A DNA stretch of 64,000 bases from Rubidibacter lacunae KORDI 51-2 (GCF_000473895.1 NZ_ASSJ01000031.1:1-64000), one strand, 5' to 3'; shown: positions 1-9,548, counted from the first letter of the stretch. The notes: generated from the sequence alone by a model not told the origin. A program made the numbers and translations.

Positions 1-570
1 GGGCGATCTTGTGACCGACGGAAACGAACAGCGGCTTGGTATTGGTGCGGCTGCGGAGAACGGCACCGACGCGATCGCCGTTGTCCATTAGCGGTACCCA
101 GGCTCCTTTCTTCGCTGGAACCTCAGTGTGGGTGCCGATTAGTCTGGATTTGGCAACGCCAATTGTGGCGCAATCGCAAATGGTTCCCAGGTGGCAGGCA
201 ATGCCAAATCGCCTGGGATGGGCGAGTCCTTGTCCGTCGCAAAGGATGACATCCGGCACGGTTTGAAGTCGGGCGAGGGCATCCAACGCCGCCGGCACTT
301 CCCGAAATGACAGCAAACCCGGTACGTAGGGAAACGCCGTCGGGCGCCGCACGAGTGCCCGTCCACGGGCGTTAGTTCTGGAAACGACAGCACCACGACA
401 GCAGCCCGCGCGATCTGTCCGTTCGCTTCAAAGCCAGCATCCACCCCCGCTACCCTACGAATCGGGTCGGGGAGGCAATCGGCGGTCAATACCTCAGGTG
501 CGAGCGTTTGCTGCAGCGCAATTGCTTCAGCTGCGGTTACCGGCCAAGATTCGGGACGATGAATCTGCAC
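1..570 (-). pseudogene. nfi: Endonuclease V, frameshifted and cut by the window edge
   Basis: Endonuclease V nicks DNA one nucleotide 3' of deoxyinosine and starts repair of deaminated adenine. Reading from 570 on the minus strand, the first 71 codons give a normal N-terminus with the conserved VAGVDAGFE strand (Asp44 is the expected metal ligand). Around 355-362 the frame slips. The next frame then carries the rest of the family: [29 protein letters not shown] and [10 protein letters not shown], open to base 1. One missing base explains the shift. The start lies 9 nt after the SRPBCC gene stop, so it is the last gene of the zds operon. It is either a recent pseudogene or a sequencing error; both halves are otherwise intact. 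Confidence 0.85.
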
Positions 571-579
571 GGGGACTGC

Positions 580-1044
580 TTAACTGACGTCGGTGGGCGG
601 CGGACCGGCGCGGGCAGCGATCGCATAGGTTCGGAAGCGCTCGAGGTCGTTGCGGAGGGTGCCTTCCACGGCGCGACCTAGGAACAGGTTATCCATCAAC
701 TGGCCGAGGATGCCGGGGATGGCATAGGCAATCGTCAACTTAACGATGCTGCTGCCCTTGCGATCGTAAAACCGCACCGCGCCGCGATTCGGCAGTCCGT
801 CCACCGACTCCCACTGAATGATCTGATGCGGCACGGTCTGTAGGATCCGCGAGAGCCAGCTAAACTCCAGCCCGCCCGAAGTCAGTTTCCAGCGCGATAG
901 GTCGGGATTGTCCGCTAGCACTTCCACCGATTCGATCCACTGCATCCAGCGCGGCATCTGCTCGAGATCCGACCAGAGCCCCCAAGCCAACTCGATGGGG
1001 ACGTCCACTTCCACTTGCACGCTATGTTCGAGCCAGTCAGTCAT
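580..1044 (-). CDS. SRPBCC family protein (cyclase/dehydrase-like)
   Basis: A 154-residue protein with the START/SRPBCC fold signature: an N-terminal strand (HSVQVEVDVPIELAW) followed by WSDLEQMPRWMQWIESVEVL, a typical beta-helix opening, and a long C-terminal helix (FLGRAVEGTLRNDLERFRTYA) that would close a hydrophobic cavity. No signal peptide or membrane segment. It begins 12 nt after the zds stop and ends 9 nt before the nfi start, so it is probably co-transcribed with zds. This placement next to zeta-carotene desaturase is common in cyanobacteria as I recall it. A lipid or carotenoid ligand is a reasonable inference but the sequence does not prove it. Confidence 0.85.
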   Translation of the reverse strand: MTDWLEHSVQVEVDVPIELAWGLWSDLEQMPRWMQWIESVEVLADNPDLSRWKLTSGGLEFSWLSRILQTVPHQIIQWESVDGLPNRGAVRFYDRKGSSIVKLTIAYAIPGILGQLMDNLFLGRAVEGTLRNDLERFRTYAIAARAGPPPTDVS

Positions 1045-1056
1045 GAGTGCAAAACC

Positions 1057-2529
1057 TCAGCGTGCGGTAGCGGGTTGGCGATCGCGTGAAAATGGTTGAA
1101 ACCGTGCCAGGATAGCTCGCGCTGCCTGTTGTCCGGACAGCGTCGCGCCTTCCATACTGTCGATATAATCTTGCTGAGTATAACTACCGGCCAGGAAGAA
1201 ATTGGGAACGGGCGTTTGCTGCGACGGGCGATACGGATCCATACCTGGTGCCTCGCGATACAGAGACTGTGCCAACTTCACGACGCTGTACCAGGTCATG
1301 TTCAGCTCCCGTGCCGACGGGAACAGCTCCCTTACTTGCTCCAGGACGTGCTGAGCGATCGCCTCGTTCTTTGCCTTTATGAACGGATCGCCGGGCGTCA
1401 GGACTAGCTGCAGCAGCGACCCTTCACCCTCGCGGTAATAGTCGCCGGGACTGGTTAGGGCGAGGTCTGCGAAACAGGAGAAGTCGGCATCGGGCGTGTA
1501 AAGCAAATTATCGATGCCGGCAGCGGTCACGAGCTGCTGGCGCCGCTTGGCATCGTGTAGCTCCGTGACCCACCCGTCGAAGCGCAGCTGCACCGTTGCC
1601 ACGGGAACGGCATCGAGTTTGTAGATATTGTCGAATTCGGACCAACGCCGCCAGGCTGTTGGCAGCAGGCGCTGGATACCCGGTACATCACACGCCGCCA
1701 CATAAACATCTGCCGCGATCGCTTCTTCGATATCGCCTTGGGCGACGATCAGCTTGGTGACGCGTGGGATACCGTCGATTTCCTCGTATTGCACCTCCCG
1801 GACGCGGCGGCGAATGTGGAGTTTCGCCCCCCGTTCTTCGAGGTAACGCAAAATTGGTTGGGTCAGATAGGTATCCGGCGAGCCTTCAAGCATCCGCAAT
1901 ACCGAGGCCTCGGAGCGTGCTGCAAAGAATTGAAAGATCGTCAGCATGCAGCGGGCGGAAATATGCTCGGTATCGATGAAGCCCAGAGCATAGGCGATCG
2001 GGTTCCACAGGCGCTTGAGGCTGCCGATATTCCCCCCGTGGCTGCGGAACCAGTCGGCAAAACTGACGCGATCGAGGTCGCGAATCGTCCGCATCGCGCC
2101 ATCCAAATCGACCAACCCACGAACGATCGGGCTCGTACCCAGGGCAAGCGAGTTGGCAAGTTTGTCGATCGCCGACAACTGAGACGTCGTAAAGAATGCC
2201 TTCAACCCGTTAAACGGCGCGCCCGTCAGGAAGCGAAAGTCCAACTCGCCGGTGCGACCGCCGCGGTTGATGAAGGTGTGAACGTGCTCCTTCAAGCGCA
2301 GATTGGCGATCGCGCCGACTTTTTCCATCAGCCCGAACAGCCGGTAGTAGCAACCGAAGAAAACGTGCAAGCCCATCTCGACGTGGTTGCCGTCGGCATC
2401 GACCCAGCTGCCCACCTTGCCACCCGCAAACGGTCGAGCTTCGAAGATTTCGACCGCACACCCGGCATCGACAAGCTCTACTGCTGTTGCCAAACCCGCC
2501 AAACCCCCACCGACTATCGCTACGCGCAT
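1057..2529 (-). CDS. zds: Zeta-carotene desaturase (CrtQ-type)
   Basis: Converts zeta-carotene to lycopene through neurosporene, between phytoene desaturase and lycopene cyclase, at the membrane with plastoquinone as likely acceptor. The chosen ATG at 2529 gives 490 residues starting [19 protein letters not shown], a Rossmann GxGxxG FAD-binding motif at the extreme N-terminus as in the family. Upstream codons remain open to 2790 but look like non-coding sequence and lack homology. The C-terminal FAD-contact region ([19 protein letters not shown]) is intact. It is the first gene of the zds-SRPBCC-nfi operon. The plant-type desaturase family, not bacterial CrtI, is indicated by the FFLAGSYT...DSMEGA ending. 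Confidence 0.95.
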   Translation of the reverse strand: MRVAIVGGGLAGLATAVELVDAGCAVEIFEARPFAGGKVGSWVDADGNHVEMGLHVFFGCYYRLFGLMEKVGAIANLRLKEHVHTFINRGGRTGELDFRFLTGAPFNGLKAFFTTSQLSAIDKLANSLALGTSPIVRGLVDLDGAMRTIRDLDRVSFADWFRSHGGNIGSLKRLWNPIAYALGFIDTEHISARCMLTIFQFFAARSEASVLRMLEGSPDTYLTQPILRYLEERGAKLHIRRRVREVQYEEIDGIPRVTKLIVAQGDIEEAIAADVYVAACDVPGIQRLLPTAWRRWSEFDNIYKLDAVPVATVQLRFDGWVTELHDAKRRQQLVTAAGIDNLLYTPDADFSCFADLALTSPGDYYREGEGSLLQLVLTPGDPFIKAKNEAIAQHVLEQVRELFPSARELNMTWYSVVKLAQSLYREAPGMDPYRPSQQTPVPNFFLAGSYTQQDYIDSMEGATLSGQQAARAILARFQPFSRDRQPATAR

Positions 2530-2999
2530 CCCGCCGTTTCGTCCTTCGTTCAGATTCTTAGCGCATTGTAACGGAGGGCGACTCGCGGCGGAATCGGGCG
2601 ATCGGCTCGTGCCCGGTGCTCCGATCCCGACCGAGTGGGTGATACCGATAGCTAAGGAAGGGAGCGTCTGGACGATTTCCAGAATGGAAGTCCCCATGCA
2701 CGGTCGTTTCAGGCTTGAAGTGTTCGAACCAGCTCCCCAACTGCTATATCCACAAAAGTTGCGTGCGGATAGCTTGGTGAGAGTTGGCACGGGGTATTCC
2801 GGTTGTGCGACCTGGAACGGGAACCCGCGTGATTGGTATGAGCCTCAAAAGTTGCAATGCGGTCGAATTCCTCACTCAACCGCACTATGAAAGGCTCGGA
2901 CAAGAGCGCCCGACAACAAGCACTGTCGCGAGCGCCCAAACCCCAGAATGCGGCTGGTTAAGATGGGTCGGCGGCAGCGCGCGGGCAAATTCGCCCAGC
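2530..2999. other. Gene-free stretch between zds and grx
   Basis: About 470 bases upstream of the zds start and downstream of the glutaredoxin stop. Open frames here are overlapping and look random. It should hold the zds promoter; I see no hairpin, repeat or RNA gene. Confidence 0.5.
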
Positions 3000-3323
3000 C
3001 TAAGATGCCAGCGCCACTTCCAGCATTTGCTGGAGTTCGCCGCTTTGATAAAGCTCGATCGCGATGTCCGAGCCGCCAACGAGTTCGCCGTTAACGTAAA
3101 GCTGCGGGATCGTCGGCCATTCGGAGTACTCCTTGATACCCTGGCGGATTTCGGGATCTTCCAGCACGTCAAGGGTTTCGTAAGGAACGCCAAGCATGTT
3201 GAGAATCTGCACGACGTTGTTAGAGAACCCGCACAAAGGCATCAACTTCGTGCCTTTCATGAAGACCATGACTTTGTTTTGCTGGATCAGCGTTTCGATG
3301 CGTGCTTTGGTTTCCGGGGTCAT
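3000..3323 (-). CDS. grxD: Monothiol glutaredoxin, Grx4/GrxD family
   Basis: A 107-residue single-domain CGFS glutaredoxin. The motif PLCGFSNN places Cys31 at the active site (CGFS 31-34), followed by the family strands VLEDPEIRQGIKEYSEWPTIPQLYVNGELVGGSDI, which contain the cis-proline (TIPQ) and the GG glutathione-binding loop. CGFS glutaredoxins bind a bridging [2Fe-2S] cluster with glutathione and pass it to targets, often in a heterodimer with BolA. The bolA gene lies immediately upstream on the same strand (157 nt gap), which supports that partnership. Cytosolic; no signal peptide. Confidence 0.95.
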   Translation of the reverse strand: MTPETKARIETLIQQNKVMVFMKGTKLMPLCGFSNNVVQILNMLGVPYETLDVLEDPEIRQGIKEYSEWPTIPQLYVNGELVGGSDIAIELYQSGELQQMLEVALAS

Positions 3324-3480
3324 AATGATTCGGGGGGTAGCAGCTTGCGTACTCGATTTTCTGCGATTCTAACGAGTTCGGCGGGCGACGCGAAAACCCG
3401 ATGACCTCAGCTTGACCGACTACACCAGGTCAATGGGTCGCCAGCTTGCCCGGCAGGTTGCGATATCGACTCTCTAACCT

Positions 3481-3741
3481 CTAGAGAGTCAGTCCGGAGT
3501 CCGACCAGGATTCGGGCGTGAAGGTTTTGAGAGCCAAAGCGTGAATTGCTTCAGACGCCAGTTCGGAGCGCAAAGCGCGGTATACAAGTTGGTGCTGCTG
3601 CACGCGCGACTTCCCAGCAAACGCTGGCGAAATCACGATCGCCTCAAGGTGGTCGCCCCCACCCGTAAGGTCCTGAACGCGAACGAGAGCATCGGGCAGT
3701 TGGGATTCGATAGTGGATTTAACGTGGTTGAGATCGACCAT
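3481..3741 (-). CDS. bolA: BolA family protein, Grx partner
   Basis: An 86-residue BolA-fold protein. The diagnostic features are [19 protein letters not shown] near the centre (the His sits where the cluster-ligand loop lies in BolA proteins) and the C-terminal [27 protein letters not shown] helix-strand. BolA proteins bind CGFS glutaredoxins and modulate their [2Fe-2S] cluster. The grx gene follows on the same strand, so the pair probably acts together in iron-sulfur handling. A short inverted-repeat element lies 14 bases before the start codon and may carry or displace the promoter. Confidence 0.93.
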   Translation of the reverse strand: MVDLNHVKSTIESQLPDALVRVQDLTGGGDHLEAIVISPAFAGKSRVQQHQLVYRALRSELASEAIHALALKTFTPESWSDSGLTL

Positions 3742-3755
3742 ACTTGTTCCTTAAA

Positions 3756-3882
3756 GGCTGTTTGAAAAATCCACTCGCGCGAAAGCGGTCGCATGCATCG
3801 CAGCAAGGGAATAGGACTTTGGGGAACTTTCTATAGGTTGCTCGGGGTACTCGATACCCGGCTGGACTCTTTTCAGACAACC
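3756..3882. repeat. Short inverted-repeat-bounded element (MITE-like) upstream of bolA
   Basis: About 127 bases bounded by imperfect inverted ends: GGCTGTTTGAAAAATCC on the left, and on the right the complement of GGTTGTCTGAAAAGAGTCC. There is no open frame of note inside. The structure is that of a small non-autonomous element, but I see no second copy in this window, so mobility is inferred only from the ends. Its left end is 14 bases from the bolA start codon. Confidence 0.45.
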
Positions 3883-3986
3883 ACTTACAAATGCAGCCAT
3901 ACCAAACAAGCGAACGACTTCATTGTAAGGATCTGTCTTGGTCTAGGGACGGCAACGGGCTGTTAAAAGCCTGGATGGCGCATTTT

Positions 3987-4613
3987 CTAGCGTTCACCGG
4001 TCGTTGTGGTCGGTGCGCTCTGGGGCCGGCTACTGCCCGGTGGGAACTGGGTGTCTACAAAGCCCAGCTCAAATAGCTGGCGATAAGCTTTCTGACCGAG
4101 TTCGGACGTGGGGTTCTGCGATCGCACTACTTGGACGAGCAGCGGAACGGCGAGTTCGGGTTCCCCCTTAGCGCGGTGAACGAGTGCGAGGCGATAAGTA
4201 GCTTCGTCGCGCAATTGTGCAGTTTGGACTGCCTGCTGGCGCTGGCTCTCGGCAACGCGGAAGTCGATGCCCTGGAAGCTACTGGCAAGTTGTTGATAGA
4301 AATTGGAAAGCTGGTTGAATACGCGCCGGGCATCGAGGAGCCGTTCCTCAGCGAGGTCGTAATTTTCAGCATCGATCGCTTCCCCGGCCTCGGCTAAAAG
4401 GCGCTCGCCACCTTGCAGGCTGAGTAGGCTATCGGGTTGTGCAAGCGGGCGCGCCACCTCTTCAGATACGTCCGTACCATCTCCCTCAGTTTCTGCGGCG
4501 GCGTCATTTACTTCGACGGCGGGCGTTTGGGCGCGGACGGTGCTGGTGGCGCAACAGAGTACGCCAACGGTCAGGCAGCTTAGCGCGAAGTGAGAGAGCG
4601 GTCGCATCAACAT
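3987..4613 (-). CDS. Secreted helical-repeat protein, conserved hypothetical
   Basis: A 208-residue protein with a cleavable Sec signal (MLMRPLSHFALSC... up to VRAQ, about residue 29). An acidic linker follows, then a helical segment (LLAEAGEAIDAENYDLAEERLLDARRVFNQL and DEATYRLALVHRAKGEPELAVPLLVQVV) that resembles TPR or YbgF-like repeats. The last 20 residues are Pro/Ser/Thr-rich. It probably sits in the periplasm or lumen as a scaffold; no catalytic motif is visible. It is divergent from the DUF4079 gene. Small helical-repeat proteins of this type recur in cyanobacteria, but I cannot name this one. Confidence 0.8.
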   Translation of the reverse strand: MLMRPLSHFALSCLTVGVLCCATSTVRAQTPAVEVNDAAAETEGDGTDVSEEVARPLAQPDSLLSLQGGERLLAEAGEAIDAENYDLAEERLLDARRVFNQLSNFYQQLASSFQGIDFRVAESQRQQAVQTAQLRDEATYRLALVHRAKGEPELAVPLLVQVVRSQNPTSELGQKAYRQLFELGFVDTQFPPGSSRPQSAPTTTTGER

Positions 4614-4965
4614 TGCACGGTGCGGGAGGGGTTAAAACTTGACTTGGCGATCATATCATCTCAACGCAACCCCCCGTCCGAGCCCGAGCACGAGCGCCTT
4701 AGTGGAGTGACCCATACCACCGGGTTGGCGTATCGCTGGTGCCTGGTTGAAGCCATTGCTGCATAGCTCCGGGGTCGCGGCCGTCCCGATTTCGGTCCCG
4801 CGAACTCGCGCCTTACTGCTCGATTGAGGCGATCGCGCGATCGCGCACCTCATCCATACCTTCGATTAAATTTAACTGGCTGGCAGTTGGTTCCGAGCAG
4901 GTGTGGCCGTCGATAGATTGCTGGTGGATCGATTAAGGTGACCGAATGATAGTGAGAGCGGAACC
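4614..4965. other. Divergent intergenic region
   Basis: About 350 bases between the start codons of the secreted repeat protein (minus) and the DUF4079 gene (plus), so promoters for both should lie here. It contains two overlapping HIP1 octamers near 4828-4844. Nothing else stands out. Confidence 0.5.
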
Positions 4966-5442
4966 ATGGATTTGCGTGCGTTTTTAGAGCCGATCGCGAA
5001 TTTCTTTAACGGGTTGGGCGTGCCAGAGCCAATTGTGCATTGGGGACATCCGATAATGATGGCGATCGTAGTGTTTGCGATGGGCAGCTTTGTCGGGTTG
5101 ACGGGCTGGCGCGGTCGCGTGGTAACGGATGGCAGCACGGCAGTGCAAAGCCGCGCCGATCACCGCAAGCTCGCGCCTTGGATGTTTGCATTCATGGCGG
5201 CAGGCTATACGGGCGGTTTGTTGGCCTTAGTGATGCGCGACGAACCGATTTTGAGCAGCCCGCATTTTTGGACGGGGTCGGTGGTACTTGTGCTACTGGC
5301 AGTGAATGGCGCGCTCTCGCTGAGTGGGTTTGGTGGCAATCGTTCGCAGTTGCGAACCGCTCACGCTTATCTGGGCAGCGCTGTGTTGTGCTTGATGTTT
5401 GTGCACGCACTGCTAGGGCTGAAGCTGGGCTTGTCGATTTAG
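4966..5442 (+). CDS. DUF4079 membrane protein
   Basis: A 158-residue integral membrane protein with four predicted helices, at about residues 26-46 (HPIMMAIVVFAMGSFVGL), 68-90, 100-122 and 132-157. Conserved histidines sit near or in helices (WGHPIMM, AHAYLG, VHALLG), as in the DUF4079 family found mostly in cyanobacteria and chloroplast relatives. The arrangement recalls heme-binding four-helix membrane proteins, but no heme function is shown. A good Shine-Dalgarno (GAGAGCGG) precedes the ATG. It is followed by comEC on the same strand after about 90 bases. The family assignment is firm; function is unknown. Confidence 0.85.
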   Translation: MDLRAFLEPIANFFNGLGVPEPIVHWGHPIMMAIVVFAMGSFVGLTGWRGRVVTDGSTAVQSRADHRKLAPWMFAFMAAGYTGGLLALVMRDEPILSSPHFWTGSVVLVLLAVNGALSLSGFGGNRSQLRTAHAYLGSAVLCLMFVHALLGLKLGLSI

Positions 5443-5532
5443 TCGGGCAATTGCATCTGAAAGCGACCGGCGGCGATCGCTGATGGCATCGCGGCTAGAG
5501 TGGGGCCGGACCAGACGCGCTGGAGCAACAGC

Positions 5533-7839
5533 ATGGAGCGATCGCGGTCGGTTTTGTGGGGATGGGCATACATCGGTGGGCTGCTGGCGGCTGACGAGTT
5601 CGGGCTGGCGGCGGCCGTGCTGCACTGGCCGTCGGCGATCGCGGTAGCTGCGGTGCTGGCGATCGCGGGTGGAGTGGCGGCGGCAACGATCCCGCGGCGC
5701 TGGCGGCGGGGACCGCAACCGACCGCGTGGGTGACGGCCGGCGCGATTGCGGCCTTGGCGGTGATTTACTTGCATGCTCGCGTGCCGCAGCCGGGTCCGA
5801 CCGATATCAGTCGCTTGTTCCAGCCGTTGTCCGAGTCCTCCAACGGGGTTACCGCGCCGGTAAATTATCTGGTTGGGACAGTCCAAGGTAGGGTACTGAC
5901 GATTCCGCGCCAGTCGCGAGCGGACACCGCGCGTTTCGAGCTGGCGGTCGAAGAGTTCGAGCGGCGGGATGGGCCTTTGCAAACGGTGGGCGGCAGGTTG
6001 TACGTGAAGGTGCCGCGAGTCGCGGCGGCCGACGTGCTACCGGGACGGACAATCGCGGTAACAGGCGGCCTGTACCGACCGCGTCGGCCGGCCAATCCGG
6101 GGGCGTTTGACTTCAGCGCGTACCTGGCGCGGCGCGGCATTTTTGCTGGATTGTCGGCAGACGACGCTGAGGCGATCGCGGTGCTAGATCGGGCGATCGC
6201 GCCGGGTTGGTGGCAGCTTAGACGTCGCATCTCGTCGGCATTTGTCCGGGGGGTAGAGTCCCCGCGCGGTGAGACGATCGCCTCGGTGACGCTCGGGCGG
6301 CGCGCGACCGATCTACCGCCGGAGGTAAGCGATCGCTTCATTCGGGTTGGGTTGGCGCACGTGCTGGCCGCGTCGGGGTTTCATGTAGCGTTGCTGCTGG
6401 CTGCAGTGTTAGCAGCGACGCAGCGGTTCGTGCGGAGCTGGCGCGTCGGGATCGGGCTGGGTGTGCTGATGCTTTATGCAGGGCTGACGGGCGCGTCGCC
6501 GTCAGTGCTGAGAGCGGCGTTTATGGGTGCGGTAGTGCTGGTGGCGATGGCCGGCGATCGCAAAGTGAATGCCGTTGGTTCGCTATTGTTGGCAGCCGTG
6601 CTGTTGCTTCTGGTGAATCCGCTATGGATCGCAGATTTAGGGTTTCAGCTGAGCTTTTTGTCCGCGCTGGGACTGCTGGTGACAGTCGAGCCAATCGCGT
6701 GGTGGCTGAACTGGTTGCCGGTGCGGATTGCGGGGATCGTTGCTGTCCCGGTGGCGGTATTGCCGTGGGTGCTGCCGCTGCAGTTGCATGCATTCGGGGT
6801 CGTCGCTCCCTACAGCATCGTTGCCAGCATCATCACAACTCCACTAGTTATCCTCGTGAGCTATGGCGGGATGTTGGGCGCTGCAGCGGCAGCCATCTGG
6901 CCGGTTGCCGGCAGCGCGATCGCTTGGATAGTTCAGTTCCCGACGCTGATGTTGCTGGGAGTGGTGAGTTGGCTCGCGAGTCTGCCAGGAAGTACTCAGG
7001 CGCTGGGCACGATCGCCTCGTGGCACATGGGATTGTTATACCTCGCGATCGTAGTCATTTGGCAGTTCGCACGCGTGCGGCGGGTCTGGCCGTTGGTATT
7101 GTTTTTGGCGATCGTGTCGGTATTGGTGCCAGTGGTGGTGGCGCGCGCGACGTTGCAGCAAGTAGCAGTCCTAGAAGCCGGGCGCGAACAAGTTACCGTC
7201 GTGCGCGAACGCGGGACGGTGGCGGTGCTGGTGGATGTGGCACCGGAGCGGGGCAACGATGATGAGGCGGTGGAGCGGATGCGCGTGCGCGCAACCAATG
7301 TGGCAACCTACACGGTGCTGCCGTTCCTGCGCCAGCAAGGGATCGATCGCATTGACTTGGGCGTGGCGCTGTCACCGGAGGCAGCAGCATGCTGGTCGGA
7401 GATCGCCGAGGAAGTTGCGGTTGGGGAGTTGTGGACCGAACCGCTGGCAGTTGGAGAGCGGTTCGCTCTGGGCGACAGCGCGATTGCAGTGCGCCAAGTG
7501 GAGCCGCTGCTGCTGTCGATGCAGTTGGGCACAGCGTCGTGGGTGATTTCGGGCGATCGCCTTGGAGATTCCCAGTGCCGGTCGCGATCGCTGCAGGCGG
7601 CTGAAGTGCTGGATGCAGACGTGTTGTTGTGGACGGGCAGCCCGATAGATTACGACTGGCTGCGCGCGCTCGATCCGGAGGTGGCGATCGCCTCGGCGCG
7701 ATCGGTGGCTCGCTGCGCTCGCCGCCAACTCTACCGCCAAGCAACGGATGTGCTGTGGACCGGTCGCGATGGCGCGCTGCTCTGGACACCGCAGGGGGGA
7801 TGGGAAACGTTCCGCAGTCGCGAGGCAATTGGCGATTAG
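5533..7839 (+). CDS. comEC: ComEC/Rec2 family DNA-uptake channel
   Basis: Inner-membrane channel that carries transforming single-stranded DNA into the cytoplasm. From the ATG at 5533 it has 768 residues: N-terminal helices, a soluble OB-like domain (about residues 115-200, ending RRPANPGAFDFSAYLARRGIF), then the Competence domain beginning with the signature LAHVLAASGFHVALL near residue 273 and about ten helices. The last 220 residues occupy the position of the metallo-beta-lactamase-like domain, but the HxHxDH metal motif is missing (the equivalent strand reads IDLGVALSPEAAACW). So the channel looks intact while nuclease activity is doubtful. An upstream ATG-less extension to 5500 is possible but less likely. 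Confidence 0.9.
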   Translation: MERSRSVLWGWAYIGGLLAADEFGLAAAVLHWPSAIAVAAVLAIAGGVAAATIPRRWRRGPQPTAWVTAGAIAALAVIYLHARVPQPGPTDISRLFQPLSESSNGVTAPVNYLVGTVQGRVLTIPRQSRADTARFELAVEEFERRDGPLQTVGGRLYVKVPRVAAADVLPGRTIAVTGGLYRPRRPANPGAFDFSAYLARRGIFAGLSADDAEAIAVLDRAIAPGWWQLRRRISSAFVRGVESPRGETIASVTLGRRATDLPPEVSDRFIRVGLAHVLAASGFHVALLLAAVLAATQRFVRSWRVGIGLGVLMLYAGLTGASPSVLRAAFMGAVVLVAMAGDRKVNAVGSLLLAAVLLLLVNPLWIADLGFQLSFLSALGLLVTVEPIAWWLNWLPVRIAGIVAVPVAVLPWVLPLQLHAFGVVAPYSIVASIITTPLVILVSYGGMLGAAAAAIWPVAGSAIAWIVQFPTLMLLGVVSWLASLPGSTQALGTIASWHMGLLYLAIVVIWQFARVRRVWPLVLFLAIVSVLVPVVVARATLQQVAVLEAGREQVTVVRERGTVAVLVDVAPERGNDDEAVERMRVRATNVATYTVLPFLRQQGIDRIDLGVALSPEAAACWSEIAEEVAVGELWTEPLAVGERFALGDSAIAVRQVEPLLLSMQLGTASWVISGDRLGDSQCRSRSLQAAEVLDADVLLWTGSPIDYDWLRALDPEVAIASARSVARCARRQLYRQATDVLWTGRDGALLWTPQGGWETFRSREAIGD

Positions 7840-8081
7840 CGGTTCGACGCTCCTAGTTGGGTCTGGCTGCGGCCCGATGCCACACTCTCGCCAGCACGCG
7901 ACGCTCGTTACCGCTGGTATCGATCCATCAACCCCGCTACCAGGTGGGCACCTTCTACAGCCACACGTCTAAGCAAAACGTTGAGATGTGCAGAATCTTG
8001 AGAGTAAGTGTCACCATGCAACACTACTTTGAGGTGCGTCAGTGAAAAAACCAAGTTCGCTCGCGATCCCTGTTCCCGCAA

Positions 8082-8276
8082 TCACTGAAACAGCTTAGGA
8101 CCGATGAAGGGGGCAAGCACTAGCACCACCTTGAGCGCCAAGGGAGCCAGAAGTAAGCTCAGAACACCGCAGATTGCTGCCACAGCTACTGCCGCAACTC
8201 TGACAATCTCCTCCTGAACGCTCAGGCTCAGAAGGGTTGCAGCTACGGCAAGTACCAGCGAAATCAGCAACGGCAT
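8082..8276 (-). CDS. Small conserved two-helix membrane protein
   Basis: A 64-residue protein, almost entirely hydrophobic: helix 1 at residues 3-17, a short polar break QEEIVR at 21-26, and helix 2 at about 27-60 (AAVAVAAICGVLSLLLAPLALKVVLVLAPFIGPKLF). Small proteins of this pattern are widespread in cyanobacteria; some have been mislabelled as riboflavin synthase subunits, which the sequence does not support. It is monocistronic and lies in a gene-poor area after comEC. Function is unknown. Confidence 0.7.
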   Translation of the reverse strand: MPLLISLVLAVAATLLSLSVQEEIVRVAAVAVAAICGVLSLLLAPLALKVVLVLAPFIGPKLFQ

Positions 8277-8494
8277 AATCTAATACCAATAATTCAATCC
8301 ACTCAAGAGAACTACCGACCTCAGAAGCTTCAGGTGCGGATACCGCCGCATGTCAATTTAGTGTGGGTATCTGCTTAAGGCAAAGTAGAGTTCGTATTGA
8401 TAACTTCATTAACAAATATAACGTTGCCAAGCACCTGTCAACCGCGTGAAGGAGAGATCTCGCCGTCTGATATGGCTTGGGTGTCCGCAAATCA

Positions 8495-9046
8495 TCACTC
8501 ATCATGATAGAAACGATAGAGTAATCGGTCGTCTTCGCAGGCGCGAACGCCCGTGACGTTGAGCATCCAACCCTCAGCAATTAGCCTATGCCCGAGGCTC
8601 AGAGCATCCGCTCGCGAAAGATGAAGATGCGATTTTAGCCAGGCAGTTGCCTCGCTACCTCGAAAACAGCGTGGGTACACGCGACAGCGATAGCGCCTGC
8701 TCTTAATACTTACGCCGGTTGGCGATCGCATTTGCGCGACGAGTATCTTGAGATCGATCGCTGCCACAAGATTCTCGTTCGAATCGCCGCGGCGGGCAGT
8801 GCGATCCTGGTACCAAAGGGTCCAGGCATTGCGATCGTCCACAAGCAGCACGTACACTTTTCCGTCGAATGCTTCGAAGTGCTGGCGGCTTAACTGCACG
8901 GCAGCATCGCGACGGTGGAGTGCGATCGTTTCACCCTTAATAAACAAACGCCCTCGGTACTCAGCTCCCGGCACGACTTGTATTGTTCCACCGACCTGCT
9001 GTACGAGCGGGCAATATTCGAGCTGGCTGGCTTCCAGAATCAGCAT
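8495..9046 (-). CDS. DEP-domain protein
   Basis: From the internal ATG at 9046 the protein has 183 residues. The first 110 form an unrecognised beta-rich domain (LEYCPLVQQVGGTIQVVPGAEYRGRLFIKGETI, then KVYVLLVDDRNAWTLWYQD). Residues about 120-183 match the DEP (Dishevelled/EGL-10/Pleckstrin) fold, with YPRCFRGSEATAWL followed by LSRADALSLGHRLIAEGWMLNV and the closing LLYRFYHDE. DEP domains bind membranes or regulatory partners and occur in many cyanobacterial signalling proteins. Codons upstream of 9046 to 9238 are open but Arg/Ser-rich and non-homologous, so I discard them. Specific role unknown. Confidence 0.75.
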   Translation of the reverse strand: MLILEASQLEYCPLVQQVGGTIQVVPGAEYRGRLFIKGETIALHRRDAAVQLSRQHFEAFDGKVYVLLVDDRNAWTLWYQDRTARRGDSNENLVAAIDLKILVAQMRSPTGVSIKSRRYRCRVYPRCFRGSEATAWLKSHLHLSRADALSLGHRLIAEGWMLNVTGVRACEDDRLLYRFYHDE

Positions 9047-9548
9047 CGCTATTTCCGCATTGCCGCTCCGCACCTGAGCTCGGCGACTATAACCAAGACT
9101 ACTTGCAGAGGACCAGCTGCATCTGCAGGCTTCACGCAGCCCGCAATTTGGAGCCCGTGAGGATCCTGCCGATCGGTCCGCTATCAACGCAACTGCAGCC
9201 GGGTAAATACGAACTGAAATCGCGACCGGGCGCGTCAAACGTACATTTCAATTCCCTACACGACCTGTTGCACATCGCATAAACAGTTTTGAGTTTGCTG
9301 TATATGCAAGTATTTAGAATTGCACATGATGCAGCAGATGACGCGATCGAAAACACACTATAGCTGAGATCTCAGCACCTATCGGTTTTGAAGATTCGAA
9401 CCTGGCTGCCATTCCGATACAAAACTTATCTTCAGTAAAAGTTATTCGTGCAACAACGAATCCCATTGGTTATGGGTCGCAATCGAGCGGGAACTTCCGG
9501 GATACTGGGATAGCGACGAGCAACGACAATAGTCCTGATGGAGTGCCT
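9047..9548. other. Divergent intergenic region
   Basis: About 500 bases between the DEP-domain gene start and the small plus-strand ORF. Moderately AT-rich around 9290-9450. A TTCGAAC sequence near 9397 is not part of a tRNA (no paired T-arm). No clear RNA gene or repeat. Confidence 0.45.

Noticed and set aside
1738-2571. 277-codon plus-strand open frame
   Set aside because: Antisense shadow of zds.
9385-9420. TTCGAAC suggestive of a tRNA T-loop
   Set aside because: Flanking bases do not pair as a T-arm and no acceptor or anticodon arm is present.
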